A DNA stretch of 64,000 bases, from positions 1-64,000 of the forward strand of contig NZ_JOFH01000013.1 of NCBI RefSeq assembly GCF_000721235.1, given 5' to 3'. How positions within the stretch are numbered: the stretch's first letter is position 1; every line of letters begins with the position of its first letter. The translations under genes were made by a program, and so were the position numbers. Of this stretch, positions 1 through 8,148 are shown piece after piece. The stretch is from Streptomyces olivaceus. Lineage in GTDB: Bacteria > Actinomycetota > Actinomycetes > Streptomycetales > Streptomycetaceae. The notes under the pieces were generated by a model. That model searched no databases, was not told where the DNA came from, and saw nothing but the letters and a program-made list of their open reading frames with translations.

Positions 1-457
1 CGCCTTCGGCGCGCTGCTCTCCCAGGGCATCGGCGACACCATCCGCGTCTCCCTCTCCGCCCCGCCGGTCGAGGAGATCAAGGTCGGCATCCAGATCCTC
101 CAGTCGCTCGGGTTGAGGGAACGCCGTCTGGAGATCGTCTCCTGCCCGTCCTGCGGCCGCGCCCAGGTCGACGTCTACAAGCTGGCCGAGGAGGTCACCG
201 CCGGCCTGGAGGGCATGGAAGTACCGCTCCGCGTCGCCGTGATGGGCTGCGTCGTCAACGGCCCCGGCGAGGCGCGCGAGGCCGACCTCGGTGTCGCCTC
301 CGGCAACGGCAAGGGGCAGATCTTCGTCAAGGGCGAGGTCGTCAAGACCGTCCCCGAGTCCAAGATCGTGGAGACCCTCATCGAGGAGGCGATGAGGATC
401 GCCGAACAGATGGAGAAGGACGGCGCGTCGGGGGAGCCGGCCGTCACCGTGAGCTGA
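1..457 (+). CDS. ispG: 4-hydroxy-3-methylbut-2-enyl diphosphate synthase (IspG/GcpE), 3' part
   Basis: C-terminal part of the [4Fe-4S] enzyme that makes HMBPP in the non-mevalonate isoprenoid pathway. The reading frame is open from base 2, so the gene begins outside the window; the TTG at 113 is internal. The cluster ligands are visible as CPSCGR and, about 40 residues on, [10 protein letters not shown] with the third cysteine and the glutamate typical of the family. It is followed 28 bp later by dxs, so two enzymes of the same pathway are adjacent. In Streptomyces this pairing with a class III aminotransferase is, as I recall, the end of the hopanoid operon, which would explain why a second copy of each MEP gene sits together. 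Identity is secure; the hopanoid context is inferred. Confidence 0.96.
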   Translation, partial: AFGALLSQGIGDTIRVSLSAPPVEEIKVGIQILQSLGLRERRLEIVSCPSCGRAQVDVYKLAEEVTAGLEGMEVPLRVAVMGCVVNGPGEAREADLGVASGNGKGQIFVKGEVVKTVPESKIVETLIEEAMRIAEQMEKDGASGEPAVTVS

Positions 458-485
458 AGCACCACGGACCGAAGGGGGCCCGAGC

Positions 486-2438
486 GTGACGATTCTGGAG
501 ACCATCCGGGGACCACGCGACCTGAAGGCGCTGTCCGAGGCGGAACTCGGTGAACTGTCCGACGAGATAAGGGACTTCCTGGTGCACGCGGTCGCCCGCA
601 CCGGCGGTCACCTGGGACCCAACCTCGGCGTGGTGGAACTCACCGTCGCCCTGCACCGGGTCTTCGAGTCGCCGGACGACCGCATCCTGTGGGACACCGG
701 CCACCAGAGCTACGTGCACAAACTCCTGACCGGGCGTCAGGACTTCTCGAAGCTGCGCAGCAAGGGCGGCCTGTCCGGCTATCCCTCGCGGGAGGAGTCC
801 GAGCACGACGTCATCGAGAACAGCCACGCCTCCACCGTCCTCGGCTGGGCCGACGGCCTCGCCAAGGCCCGCCAGGTGCGGAAGGAACGCGCCCACGTCG
901 TCGCGGTCATCGGCGACGGAGCGCTCACCGGCGGCATGGCATGGGAGGCACTGAACAACATCGCGGCGGCCAGGGACCGGCCGCTGATCATCGTCGTCAA
1001 CGACAACGAACGCTCGTACGCCCCGACCATCGGCGGTCTCGCCAACCACCTCGCGACCCTGCGCACCACCGACGGCTACGAGCGGATGCTGGCCTGGGGC
1101 AAGGACGTCCTCCAGCGCACACCCGTGGTCGGCAACACCGTGTACGAGGCCCTGCACGGCGCCAAGAAGGGCTTCAAGGACGCCTTCGCCCCGCAGGGGC
1201 TCTTCGAGGACCTGGGGCTGAAGTACCTCGGCCCGATCGACGGGCACGACATCGGCGCCGTCGAGTCGGCGCTCAGACGCGCCCAACGCTTCCACGGGCC
1301 GGTGCTGGTGCACTGCCTCACGGAGAAGGGCCGCGGCTACGAACCAGCGCTGCGCGACGAGGAGGACCACTTCCACACCGTCGGCGTGATGGACCCGCTG
1401 ACCTGCGAGCCGCTGAGTCCCGCGGGCGGCCCCTCCTGGACGTCCGTCTTCGGTGAGGAGATCGTCCGCATCGGCGAGGAGCGCGACGACGTGGTGGCGA
1501 TCACCGCCGCGATGCTGCACCCCGTCGGTCTGGGGCCCTTCGCCGAACGGTTCCCCGACCGGGTCTGGGACGTCGGCATCGCCGAGCAGCACGCGGCCGT
1601 GTCCGCCGCCGGGCTCGCCACCGGGGGACTGCACCCGGTCGTCTCCGTCTACGCCACCTTCCTCAACCGGGCGTTCGACCAGCTCCTGATGGACGTCGCG
1701 CTGCACCGCTGCGGAGTCACCTTCGTGCTGGACCGGGCCGGCGTCACCGGTGTCGACGGGGCCTCGCACAACGGCATGTGGGACATGTCCGTCCTCCAGG
1801 TCGTCCCCGGGCTGCGCATCGCCGCCCCGCGCGACGCCGACCAGTTGCGCGCCCAGCTGCGCGAGGCCGTCGCCGTCGACGACGCGCCGACGCTGCTGCG
1901 CTTCCCGAAGGAGTCGGCCGGCCCCGCCGTACCCGCCGTGGACCGGATCGGCGGCCTGGACGTCCTGCACGCCGCCGACCGGCCGGAGGTGCTGCTCGTG
2001 GCGGTCGGCGTGATGGCGCCGGTCTGCCTCGGGGCCGCCGAGCTGCTCCAGGCCCGCGGCATCGGCTGCACCGTCGTCGACCCGCGCTGGGTCAAACCCG
2101 TCGACCCGGCGCTCGCGCCGCTCGCGGCCGGACACCGCCTGGTGGCCGTCGTGGAGGACAACAGCCGTGCCGCCGGAGTCGGTTCGGCGGTGGCGCTGGC
2201 GCTCGGCGACGCCGAGGTCGACGTACCCGTGCGCCGCTTCGGCATCCCCGAGCAGTTCCTCGCGCACGCCAAGCGCGCCGAGGTGCTCGCGGACATCGGC
2301 CTCACCCCGGTCGACGTCGCCGGCCGGATCAGCGCGAGCCTGGCCCTCGCCCAGGACGGCGGGGAACAGGCCGGGAACGGCGCCCTGTCTCAGTCCGGCG
2401 ACGGACGAACCGCCATGTCAGCGCAAGGAGACAACTGA
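486..2438 (+). CDS. dxs: 1-deoxy-D-xylulose-5-phosphate synthase
   Basis: Thiamine-diphosphate enzyme that condenses pyruvate and glyceraldehyde-3-phosphate, the first step of the MEP pathway. It has 650 residues, the normal size plus a short polar C-terminal tail. The N-terminal TPP-binding motif GDGALTGG is at residues 143-150 with the paired asparagines of EALNN just after. The conserved active-site histidine lies in [10 protein letters not shown] (about residue 73). The transketolase pyrimidine-domain glutamate is in VGIAEQHAA near residue 365. The GTG start at 486 has [12 protein letters not shown] ribosome-binding sequence at 470-479. The stop codon directly abuts the ATG of the following aminotransferase, so the two are translationally coupled. 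Confidence 0.97.
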   Translation: MTILETIRGPRDLKALSEAELGELSDEIRDFLVHAVARTGGHLGPNLGVVELTVALHRVFESPDDRILWDTGHQSYVHKLLTGRQDFSKLRSKGGLSGYPSREESEHDVIENSHASTVLGWADGLAKARQVRKERAHVVAVIGDGALTGGMAWEALNNIAAARDRPLIIVVNDNERSYAPTIGGLANHLATLRTTDGYERMLAWGKDVLQRTPVVGNTVYEALHGAKKGFKDAFAPQGLFEDLGLKYLGPIDGHDIGAVESALRRAQRFHGPVLVHCLTEKGRGYEPALRDEEDHFHTVGVMDPLTCEPLSPAGGPSWTSVFGEEIVRIGEERDDVVAITAAMLHPVGLGPFAERFPDRVWDVGIAEQHAAVSAAGLATGGLHPVVSVYATFLNRAFDQLLMDVALHRCGVTFVLDRAGVTGVDGASHNGMWDMSVLQVVPGLRIAAPRDADQLRAQLREAVAVDDAPTLLRFPKESAGPAVPAVDRIGGLDVLHAADRPEVLLVAVGVMAPVCLGAAELLQARGIGCTVVDPRWVKPVDPALAPLAAGHRLVAVVEDNSRAAGVGSAVALALGDAEVDVPVRRFGIPEQFLAHAKRAEVLADIGLTPVDVAGRISASLALAQDGGEQAGNGALSQSGDGRTAMSAQGDN

Positions 2439-3824
2439 ATGACCAAGGAGTTCGACCTCGCCACGCTGTTGGCCGAGCGGGGAGCCGAGCGGTACGAGTT
2501 GCACGCCAGGCACCTCAACCACCAGTTGCCGCGCATGCTGCACACCATCGGCTTCGACAAGGTCTACGAGCGGGCCGAGGGCGCGCACTTCTGGGACGCG
2601 GACGGCAACGACCACCTGGACATGCTCGCCGGGTTCGCGGTCATGGGCCTGGGCCGCCACCACCCCGTCGTCCGCAAGGCGCTGCACGACGTGCTCGACG
2701 CCTCGCTCCCGGACCTCACGCGCTTCGACTGCGCCCCGCTGCCCGGGCTGCTGGCCGAGAAGCTGCTCTCCTACAGCCCGCACCTGGACCGCGTCTTCTT
2801 CGGCAACAGCGGCACCGAGGCCGTCGAGACCGCCCTGAAGTTCGCCCGGTACGCGACCGGCAGACAGAGGATCCTGTACTGCTCGCACGCCTTCCACGGG
2901 CTGACCACCGGCTCCCTCTCGGTCAACGGCGAGGACGGGTTCCGCAAGGGCTTCGCGCCCCTGCTGCCCGACACCGCCGTGCCGCTCGGCGATCTGGACG
3001 CCCTGGCGCGGGAGCTGAAGAAGGGCGACGTGGCCGCGCTGATCGTGGAGCCGGTCCAGGGCAAGGGGGTGCACGAGGCCCCGCCGGGCTATCTGCGCGC
3101 CGCGCAGGAGCTGCTGCACCGGCACAAGGCGCTGCTGATCGCCGACGAGGTGCAGACGGGGCTCGGCCGTACTGGGAAGTTCTACGCCTACCAGCACGAC
3201 GACGGCGTCGAGCCCGACCTGGTCTGCGTCGCCAAGGCGCTCTCCGGCGGGTACGTGCCGGTGGGGGCCACCCTGGGCAGGGACTGGATCTTCCAGAAGG
3301 TGTACTCCTCGATGGACCGGGTGCAGGTCCACTCGGCGAGCTTCGGGTCCAACGCGCAGGCCATGGCCGCCGGGCTCGCCGTGCTGTCGGTGATGGAGAA
3401 CGAGGAGATCGTGGCGAACGCGGCCGCGGTGGGCGAGCGGCTGAAGTCCCGGCTGGCCGAGCTGGTGGACCGCTACGAGCTGCTCGCCGACGTCCGCGGC
3501 CGGGGGCTCATGATCGGCATCGAGTTCGGCCGGCCCAGGTCCCTGAAGCTGCGCAGCCGCTGGACCATGCTGCAGACCGCGCGCAAGGGTCTGTTCGCGC
3601 AGATGGTGGTCGTGCCGCTGCTGCAGCGGCACCGGATCCTGACCCAGGTGTCCGGCGACCACCTGGAGGTGATCAAGCTGATCCCGCCGCTGATCATCGA
3701 CACCGGTGACGCCGACCGGTTCGTCGACGCCTTCACGGAGGTGATGGAGGACGCGCACAAGGGGGGCGGGCTCATGTGGGACTTCGGCAAGACCCTCGTC
3801 AAACAGGCGGTCGCCAACCGCTGA
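2439..3824 (+). CDS. Class III (ornithine/acetylornithine-type) PLP aminotransferase
   Basis: PLP aminotransferase of 461 residues. The Schiff-base lysine is K266 in CVAKALSGGY. The phosphate-binding FGNSGTEAVE segment and the IADEVQTGLGRTG motif are intact. The start is unambiguous: AAGGAG at 2425-2430, and the ATG begins one base after the dxs stop. The substrate cannot be read from sequence. Because it follows ispG and dxs, it is probably the hopanoid side-chain aminotransferase (HpnO-like, giving aminobacteriohopanetriol) of the Streptomyces hopanoid operon, but the squalene-hopene cyclase that would prove this is upstream of the window. No terminator is obvious in the 94 bp to the next gene. 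Confidence 0.9.
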   Translation: MTKEFDLATLLAERGAERYELHARHLNHQLPRMLHTIGFDKVYERAEGAHFWDADGNDHLDMLAGFAVMGLGRHHPVVRKALHDVLDASLPDLTRFDCAPLPGLLAEKLLSYSPHLDRVFFGNSGTEAVETALKFARYATGRQRILYCSHAFHGLTTGSLSVNGEDGFRKGFAPLLPDTAVPLGDLDALARELKKGDVAALIVEPVQGKGVHEAPPGYLRAAQELLHRHKALLIADEVQTGLGRTGKFYAYQHDDGVEPDLVCVAKALSGGYVPVGATLGRDWIFQKVYSSMDRVQVHSASFGSNAQAMAAGLAVLSVMENEEIVANAAAVGERLKSRLAELVDRYELLADVRGRGLMIGIEFGRPRSLKLRSRWTMLQTARKGLFAQMVVVPLLQRHRILTQVSGDHLEVIKLIPPLIIDTGDADRFVDAFTEVMEDAHKGGGLMWDFGKTLVKQAVANR

Positions 3825-3862
3825 GCCGGGGAACGTGACCACGGCACCCGGTCTCCGCGCTC

Positions 3863-3899
3863 TTTGCCTCTGAGGCAAAGGATTTGCCCGTCAGGCAAA
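3863..3899. promoter_or_regulatory. Twin palindromic operator before the XRE-cupin gene
   Basis: Two copies of TTTGCC-N5-GGCAAA lie at 3863-3879 and 3883-3899, centred 20 bp apart, 20 bp upstream of the ATG at 3919. The first copy has perfect 8-bp arms (TTTGCCTC/GAGGCAAA); the second has 6-bp arms. The spacing of about two helical turns puts two dimers on one DNA face. Position directly before a gene for an HTH protein points to autoregulation (inference). Confidence 0.75.
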
Positions 3900-3918
3900 C
3901 CTCGGGCTGAATGGAGGC

Positions 3919-4533
3919 ATGAGCTCCTCCGAGACCGGTCCCGCCGAAGGGGCGGTCGCCGCCGTCGCCCCCCAGCTGCGGGAGCTGCGACGGCGGGCCG
4001 CCCTGACCCTGGAGGCCGCGGCCCGCTCCGCCGGGCTGTCGCCCGCCCACCTCTCCCGCCTGGAGACCGGGCAGCGTCAGCCCTCGCTGCCGATGCTGCT
4101 CTCCCTCGCCCGCGTCTACGGTACGACCGTCGCCGAGCTGCTCGGCGAGACGACCGCCGGCCGTGACGCCGTCATGCGCGCCGCCGACATGGAGCCCACG
4201 GCCGCCGGCGGCTGGACGTACTGGCGGGCCGGAGCCCCGGGCCGCGGCATGCAGACCCTGCGCGTCCAGGTGCCGTACGGCACCCAGGGCGACATCGTGC
4301 GGGTCCACCCCGGCGAGGAGTGGCTGTACGTCCTCAAGGGCCGCCTGCGGCTGCGCCTCGGCGACACCGAGCACCGGCTCGGTGCGGGGGACAGCGCGCA
4401 CTTCGACTCCCTGACCCCGCACCGGATCGCCGCGACGGACGCCGACGGGGTCGAGCTGCTCTTCGTCCACACCCTGCTGCAGAGCCCGACGGCCGCGCCG
4501 TGCCTCGGCCCGACTCCCGGAGAGATGCCATGA
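3919..4533 (+). CDS. XRE-family transcriptional regulator with C-terminal cupin domain
   Basis: A 204-residue protein. Residues about 15-70 form a helix-turn-helix (LTLEAAARSAGLSPAHLSRLE). Residues about 105-185 form a cupin barrel with HPGEEWLYVLKG and LTPHRIAA. This architecture is typical of small-molecule-sensing repressors or activators of the XRE-cupin class. The gene has a GAATGGAGG-type ribosome-binding site and sits behind the twin palindrome at 3863-3899, its likely autoregulatory site. Its stop overlaps the start of the 42-aa membrane peptide gene (ATGA), so both are made from one message. The effector ligand cannot be inferred. It lies beside the dxs/aminotransferase operon and could control it or only itself. 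Confidence 0.9.
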   Translation: MSSSETGPAEGAVAAVAPQLRELRRRAALTLEAAARSAGLSPAHLSRLETGQRQPSLPMLLSLARVYGTTVAELLGETTAGRDAVMRAADMEPTAAGGWTYWRAGAPGRGMQTLRVQVPYGTQGDIVRVHPGEEWLYVLKGRLRLRLGDTEHRLGAGDSAHFDSLTPHRIAATDADGVELLFVHTLLQSPTAAPCLGPTPGEMP

Positions 4534-4658
4534 GCGCCATCCAGGACAAGTTCCCCCGCGGCCTGTGGGTACGGCTGATCATCTACGTCGTCCTGGGGCA
4601 CGCCTTCGCCGGCTTCCTCTACCTGCTCTTCGAGGTCGGGGCCAACTCCGCCAAGTAG
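4530..4658 (+). CDS. Small membrane peptide, 42 aa (possibly the DUF6126 family)
   Basis: Short ORF of 42 residues starting in the ATGA overlap with the XRE-cupin gene. It begins MSAIQDKFPRGLWVRL and continues with one hydrophobic helix (about residues 16-36, LIIYVVLGHAFAGFLYLLF), ending in a short polar tail. I recall similar tiny proteins after XRE-cupin genes in Streptomyces, which would argue for a real conserved pair rather than a chance ORF. Function unknown; a membrane-anchored partner or small effector of the regulated system is possible. The overlap with the upstream gene and coding composition support translation. Confidence 0.75.
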   Translation: MSAIQDKFPRGLWVRLIIYVVLGHAFAGFLYLLFEVGANSAK

Positions 4659-4663
4659 CGGGC

Positions 4664-5461
4664 TCAGTCCAGCAGCCGCTCGCGCAGCCGCTCCCGCGTC
4701 CCGGGAGTCAGCCGCAGGCCCTTCTCCAGGTACGCGTCGACCCCGCCCCAGGTCTCGTCGACGACGTCGAAGGCCGCCGTCAGGTACTCGGCGCGCGCGT
4801 CGAACAGCGGGCTGAGCAACTCCATGACCTCGGGGGAGTAGGCCGAGGCGGCGGTGCTGCTGCGGCGCACCTTGTAGCGGCGGTGGGTGGCGTTCGACTT
4901 CAGGTAGTCCTCGACGACGGCCTCGCGCTCGACGCCCAGGGCGAGCAGGGTGACCGCGATCGACAGACCCGCGCGGTCCTTGCCGGCCGAGCAGTGCATC
5001 AGGGCGGGGACGCTGTCCTCGGCGAGCGCGTGCAGCACGCGGGAGTGCTCCGCCGTACGCTCCTTGACGATCGCCCGGTAGGAGCCGGTCATGCGGGCGG
5101 CGCCCTTGCCGTCGGCCAGGATTCCGCGCAGCTGGTCGAGGTCGCCGTCGCGGACCATCTTCCAGAACTCCGCGCCGTCGGCCGGGTCGCTCAGCGGCAG
5201 GTTCACATTGCGCACACCGGGCAGCTCGACGTCCGGGCCCTCCAGCTTCAGGTCGGCCGCGTTGCGGAAGTCGAAGACCGTGTGCAGGCCCAGGGAGGCC
5301 AGGAAGACACCGTCCTCGGCGGTCGCGTGGGCGAGGTGGCCGCTGCGGAAGAGCACGCCCTGCCGTACCCGCCGCCCGTCCTCGGTCGGCAGTCCGCCCA
5401 GGTCCCGGAGGTTGCGCACACCGGCCAGCGAGGGCTCGGTCGAGGGGACCTGCTGCGTCAC
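4664..5461 (-). CDS. Tyrosine/dual-specificity protein phosphatase
   Basis: A 265-residue cysteine phosphatase. The CX5R loop is HCSAGKDRAG with Cys157 and Arg163, and the N-terminal NLRDLGG segment is typical of the bacterial PtpB/IphP-type family. The longer open frame up to 5659 is not used here. The GTG at 5461 has a good GGAGG ribosome-binding site 8 bp upstream, and homology begins only at the segment following it. Substrate unknown; such enzymes act on protein phosphotyrosine or phosphoinositides. It is convergent with the XRE-cupin operon (5 bp between stops) and shares a long divergent upstream region with the cell-wall hydrolase at 6050. Confidence 0.9.
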   Translation of the reverse strand: MTQQVPSTEPSLAGVRNLRDLGGLPTEDGRRVRQGVLFRSGHLAHATAEDGVFLASLGLHTVFDFRNAADLKLEGPDVELPGVRNVNLPLSDPADGAEFWKMVRDGDLDQLRGILADGKGAARMTGSYRAIVKERTAEHSRVLHALAEDSVPALMHCSAGKDRAGLSIAVTLLALGVEREAVVEDYLKSNATHRRYKVRRSSTAASAYSPEVMELLSPLFDARAEYLTAAFDVVDETWGGVDAYLEKGLRLTPGTRERLRERLLD

Positions 5462-6049
5462 GGGGGCTCCTCCCACTCCGCCCCGCCGGCGCTGGTCGCG
5501 GGCGGGCGCCACTCGACCATACGGCATCCGTCCGGCACGGCAGCCGCTCCTGGAACGGGCATTGCGCCGGGAAAAGAACCCTCTGCCCGAATTGACACTT
5601 TGAGGATAACTGGACCCCATATGGCGGGTGGTGGATCGGTGGTGCGTGAGCAGCGTCATATCAGTGACGGTGCGTCGCCCGTCATGTTCACGTAATTCAG
5701 TGGGTTCTCAAGGGAATTCGAGTGAACCGGCGTCGTCGAAATCGACGCAGGGTTACCGGTAATTCCCGTAAAGGATCAATCGGAACACCGTTGAGGCAAC
5801 CTCCCGCTTGTCCCCGTGCGTCTTGGTCCCTTACGTTCACGACCGATCCGGACGGACGCCTAATCCTGCCGCCGACCGGACCCCGCACTCATCGACCACC
5901 CGTACACGGCAGGAGCGGGGGACCCACAGGTACGACTGCCTGTTCCGGTTCCCGGAACGGCTTGGGGTAAAGCCGCGTTTTCCACGCGGCCGGGCATCTC
6001 CAGCCCGCACCCGACAGCTCACCTCGCAGGCGCCGGAGAGGAATTCGCC
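5462..6049. other. 588-bp divergent intergenic region with riboswitch leader
   Basis: No gene. The left part (about 5580-5710) is noticeably more AT-rich than the surroundings and probably holds the promoters of the phosphatase (leftward) and of the cell-wall hydrolase (rightward); no unambiguous -35/-10 pair is visible. The right part is the structured leader annotated separately at 5852-6035. Short ORFs here (for example 5722-5970) overlap the riboswitch and are not credible genes. Confidence 0.8.
5852..6035 (+). promoter_or_regulatory. ydaO/yuaA-type cyclic-di-AMP riboswitch
   Basis: The leader of the LysM/M23 gene carries the conserved blocks of the ydaO aptamer in order: GCCTAATCCTGCCG (5858-5871), GGGGGACCCACAGG (5917-5930), CTTGGGGTAAAGCCGC (5959-5974), GGGCATCTCCAGCCCG (5992-6007) and ACCCGACAGCTCACCTCG (6009-6026), closing with GCAGGCGCC. 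In actinobacteria this class precedes resuscitation-promoting-factor and cell-wall hydrolase genes and turns expression off when c-di-AMP is high. The ribosome-binding site (GGAGAGG, 6034-6040) immediately follows the closing stem, so control may be by transcription read-through or by RBS masking. Block order and target gene both fit. Confidence 0.92.
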
Positions 6050-7000
6050 ATGCCCGCGAAGGGTAAGCACCGCCGTACCAGGGCCATGCGCCTGACCCGC
6101 ACCATCGCCGTCGCCGGTACCGGTGGCGCCGCGCTCGCGCTCCCGCTGATGGGCGCCGCCGGCGCCAACGCCGCCCCCGCGCACCCGGTTTCCGAGCAGG
6201 CCGCGCAGACCGTCCCGGCGTCGGCGAAGAAGGCCGCAGCCGGTTCCGACAAGAACTCCGACGCGCGGACGTACACCGTGAAGAGCGGCGACTACCTTTC
6301 GAGGATCGCCGACGAGCAGGATGTCGACGGCGGCTGGAAGAAGCTCTACTCGGACAACCGGGAGGCCGTCGGTTCGGACCCGTCGCTGATCCACCCCGGC
6401 CTGAAGCTCTCGATCGGCGGACCGGCCGCCAAGTCGTCGGCCCCGTCCTCCGCGGACTCGCAGAAGCCGGCCGAGAAGCCGGCGAAGAAGCCCGCCGAGA
6501 AGTCCGCTGACGAGTCGGTCGAGAAGCCCGCCGAGAAGTCGTCGGCGCAGAAGTCCACGGAGGCGGAGAACACCTCCTCCTCCGGCACCACCAGCGGCTT
6601 CACCTCGCCCGTCGCGGGCGGCACCGTGGGCACCCCGTACCACCAGTCCGGCAGCATGTGGTCCAGCGGCTACCACACCGGCACGGACTTCGTCGTCCCG
6701 ACCGGCACCTCGCTCAAGGCGGTCGGCGCGGGCACCGTCGTCTCCGCCGGCTGGGGCGGTGCCTACGGCAACCAGGTCGTCATCCAGCTCGCCGACGGCC
6801 ACTACGCCCAGTACGCCCACCTCTCCTCGCTCTCCGTCTCGGCCGGACAGTCGGTGACGGCGGGCCAGCAGGTCGGCCTCTCGGGTGCCACCGGCAACGT
6901 GACCGGCCCGCACCTGCACTTCGAGATCCGCACCACGCCGGACTACGGCTCGGACGTCGACCCGCTCGCGTACCTGCGCTCGCACGGCGTCTCCGTCTGA
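6050..7000 (+). CDS. Secreted LysM-M23 peptidase (cell-wall hydrolase)
   Basis: A 316-residue exported peptidoglycan hydrolase. An N-terminal signal peptide (basic start, hydrophobic run, cleavage near NAAPA at about 41-45) is followed by a LysM peptidoglycan-binding module (YTVKSGDYLSRIAD, about residues 75-127). Then comes a Lys/Glu/Pro-rich linker with KPAEK-type repeats (about 130-175). The C-terminal M23 metallopeptidase domain has zinc ligands in HTGTDF and GPHLHFEIR. It is expected to cleave peptide cross-bridges outside the cell during growth or germination. Control by the c-di-AMP riboswitch in its leader links wall turnover to osmotic or potassium signalling. A strong terminator follows. 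Confidence 0.95.
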   Translation: MPAKGKHRRTRAMRLTRTIAVAGTGGAALALPLMGAAGANAAPAHPVSEQAAQTVPASAKKAAAGSDKNSDARTYTVKSGDYLSRIADEQDVDGGWKKLYSDNREAVGSDPSLIHPGLKLSIGGPAAKSSAPSSADSQKPAEKPAKKPAEKSADESVEKPAEKSSAQKSTEAENTSSSGTTSGFTSPVAGGTVGTPYHQSGSMWSSGYHTGTDFVVPTGTSLKAVGAGTVVSAGWGGAYGNQVVIQLADGHYAQYAHLSSLSVSAGQSVTAGQQVGLSGATGNVTGPHLHFEIRTTPDYGSDVDPLAYLRSHGVSV

Positions 7001-7028
7001 CGGAGCTCCGTACCAAGCCTCCGCGCCA

Positions 7029-7066
7029 CCGAAGGCCGGACCCCGATCCCCGGGTCCGGCCTTCGG
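7029..7066 (+). terminator. Intrinsic terminator after the LysM-M23 gene
   Basis: Perfect 15-bp inverted repeat (CCGAAGGCCGGACCC at 7029-7043 and its complement at 7052-7066) with an 8-nt loop, 28 bp past the stop. There is no long U-run, as is usual in Streptomyces. Confidence 0.88.
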
Positions 7067-7171
7067 TGTATTCCGGAATTGACGAACAATTTAGGCGTGG
7101 CTTTTCTCACCGCACGTCAACCCCTTCCTACGGTCGCGTAGGTCACAATCCAGGGTGAATCATGGGCCGAT

Positions 7172-7990
7172 GTGGCAGACGATGCGAAGCGTGACAGCAG
7201 AACAGTGATCGGGTCGTACGTGGCGGTGGGGGACAGCTTCACCGAAGGCGTCGGCGACTCCGGACCCGACGGCTCGTTCGTCGGCTGGGCCGACCGACTC
7301 GCCGTACTGCTCGCGGACCGGCGCCCGGAGGGCGACTTCACCTACACCAACCTCGCCGTGCGCGGCAGGCTGCTCGACCAGATCGTGTCGGAACAGGTTC
7401 CGCGGGTCGCCGACCTCGCACCCGACCTGGTCTCCTTCGCGGCGGGCGGAAACGACATCCTGCGGCCTGGCACGGACCCCGACGAGGTGGCCCAGCGGTT
7501 CGAACTGGCGGTGGCCGCGCTGACGGCCGCGGCCGGCACCGTGCTGGTGACGACCGGGTTCGACACCCGCGGGGTGCCCGTCCTCAAGCATCTGCGCGGC
7601 AAGATCGCCACGTACAACGGACATGTCCGGGCCGTCGCCGACCGGTACGGCTGCCCGGTGCTCGACCTCTGGTCGCTGCGGAGCGTGCAGGACCGCAGGG
7701 CGTGGGACGCCGACCGGCTGCACCTGTCGCCGGAGGGCCACACGCGAGTGGCCCTGCGCGCCGGACAGGCCCTCGGCCTGCCCGTCCCGGCCGACCCGGA
7801 CCAGCCCTGGCCGCCCCTGCCGCATCGCGGCACGCTGAACGTCCGGCGCGACGACGTGCACTGGGCGCGCGAGTACCTGGTGCCGTGGATCGGACGCAGG
7901 CTGCGCGGCGAGTCGTCGGGCGACCACGTGACGGCCAAGGGAACGCTGTCGCCGGGCGACATCAAGCTGCGCATCGACGCGGTCGCCTGA
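7172..7990 (+). CDS. SGNH/GDSL-family hydrolase
   Basis: A 272-residue esterase/lipase-type hydrolase. Block I nucleophile is Ser22 in VGDSFTEG, block III is GGND (Asn94), and the Asp-His pair is Asp181/His184 in DADRLHLSP. There is no signal peptide, so it is probably cytoplasmic. The start is uncertain: GTG 7172 is taken, but GTG 7205 in the same frame would still retain block I. The C-terminal 70 residues extend beyond the catalytic core (HWAREYLVPWIGRRLRG). Substrate cannot be deduced. Confidence 0.92.
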   Translation: MADDAKRDSRTVIGSYVAVGDSFTEGVGDSGPDGSFVGWADRLAVLLADRRPEGDFTYTNLAVRGRLLDQIVSEQVPRVADLAPDLVSFAAGGNDILRPGTDPDEVAQRFELAVAALTAAAGTVLVTTGFDTRGVPVLKHLRGKIATYNGHVRAVADRYGCPVLDLWSLRSVQDRRAWDADRLHLSPEGHTRVALRAGQALGLPVPADPDQPWPPLPHRGTLNVRRDDVHWAREYLVPWIGRRLRGESSGDHVTAKGTLSPGDIKLRIDAVA

Positions 7991-8148
7991 GCCCCTGGGG
8001 GCACCGCCGGAACGCTTTTCCGGTTGTGGCCGTTTCCGGGGAACCAGGAGCGGACACCGGTCGTTCGAGCTGACGTCGGACCGGCCGGGCATGGCGTCGG
8101 GCCGGACACCCACAGTTGAGAACCTGATCTACTCCACCTGGAGGTACC

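Noticed and set aside
444..2267. 607-residue open frame opposite dxs
   Set aside because: Antisense shadow of a clearly coding, motif-complete dxs.
5722..5970. Short ORFs inside the leader of the LysM-M23 gene
   Set aside because: They cross the conserved riboswitch blocks and have no coding features.
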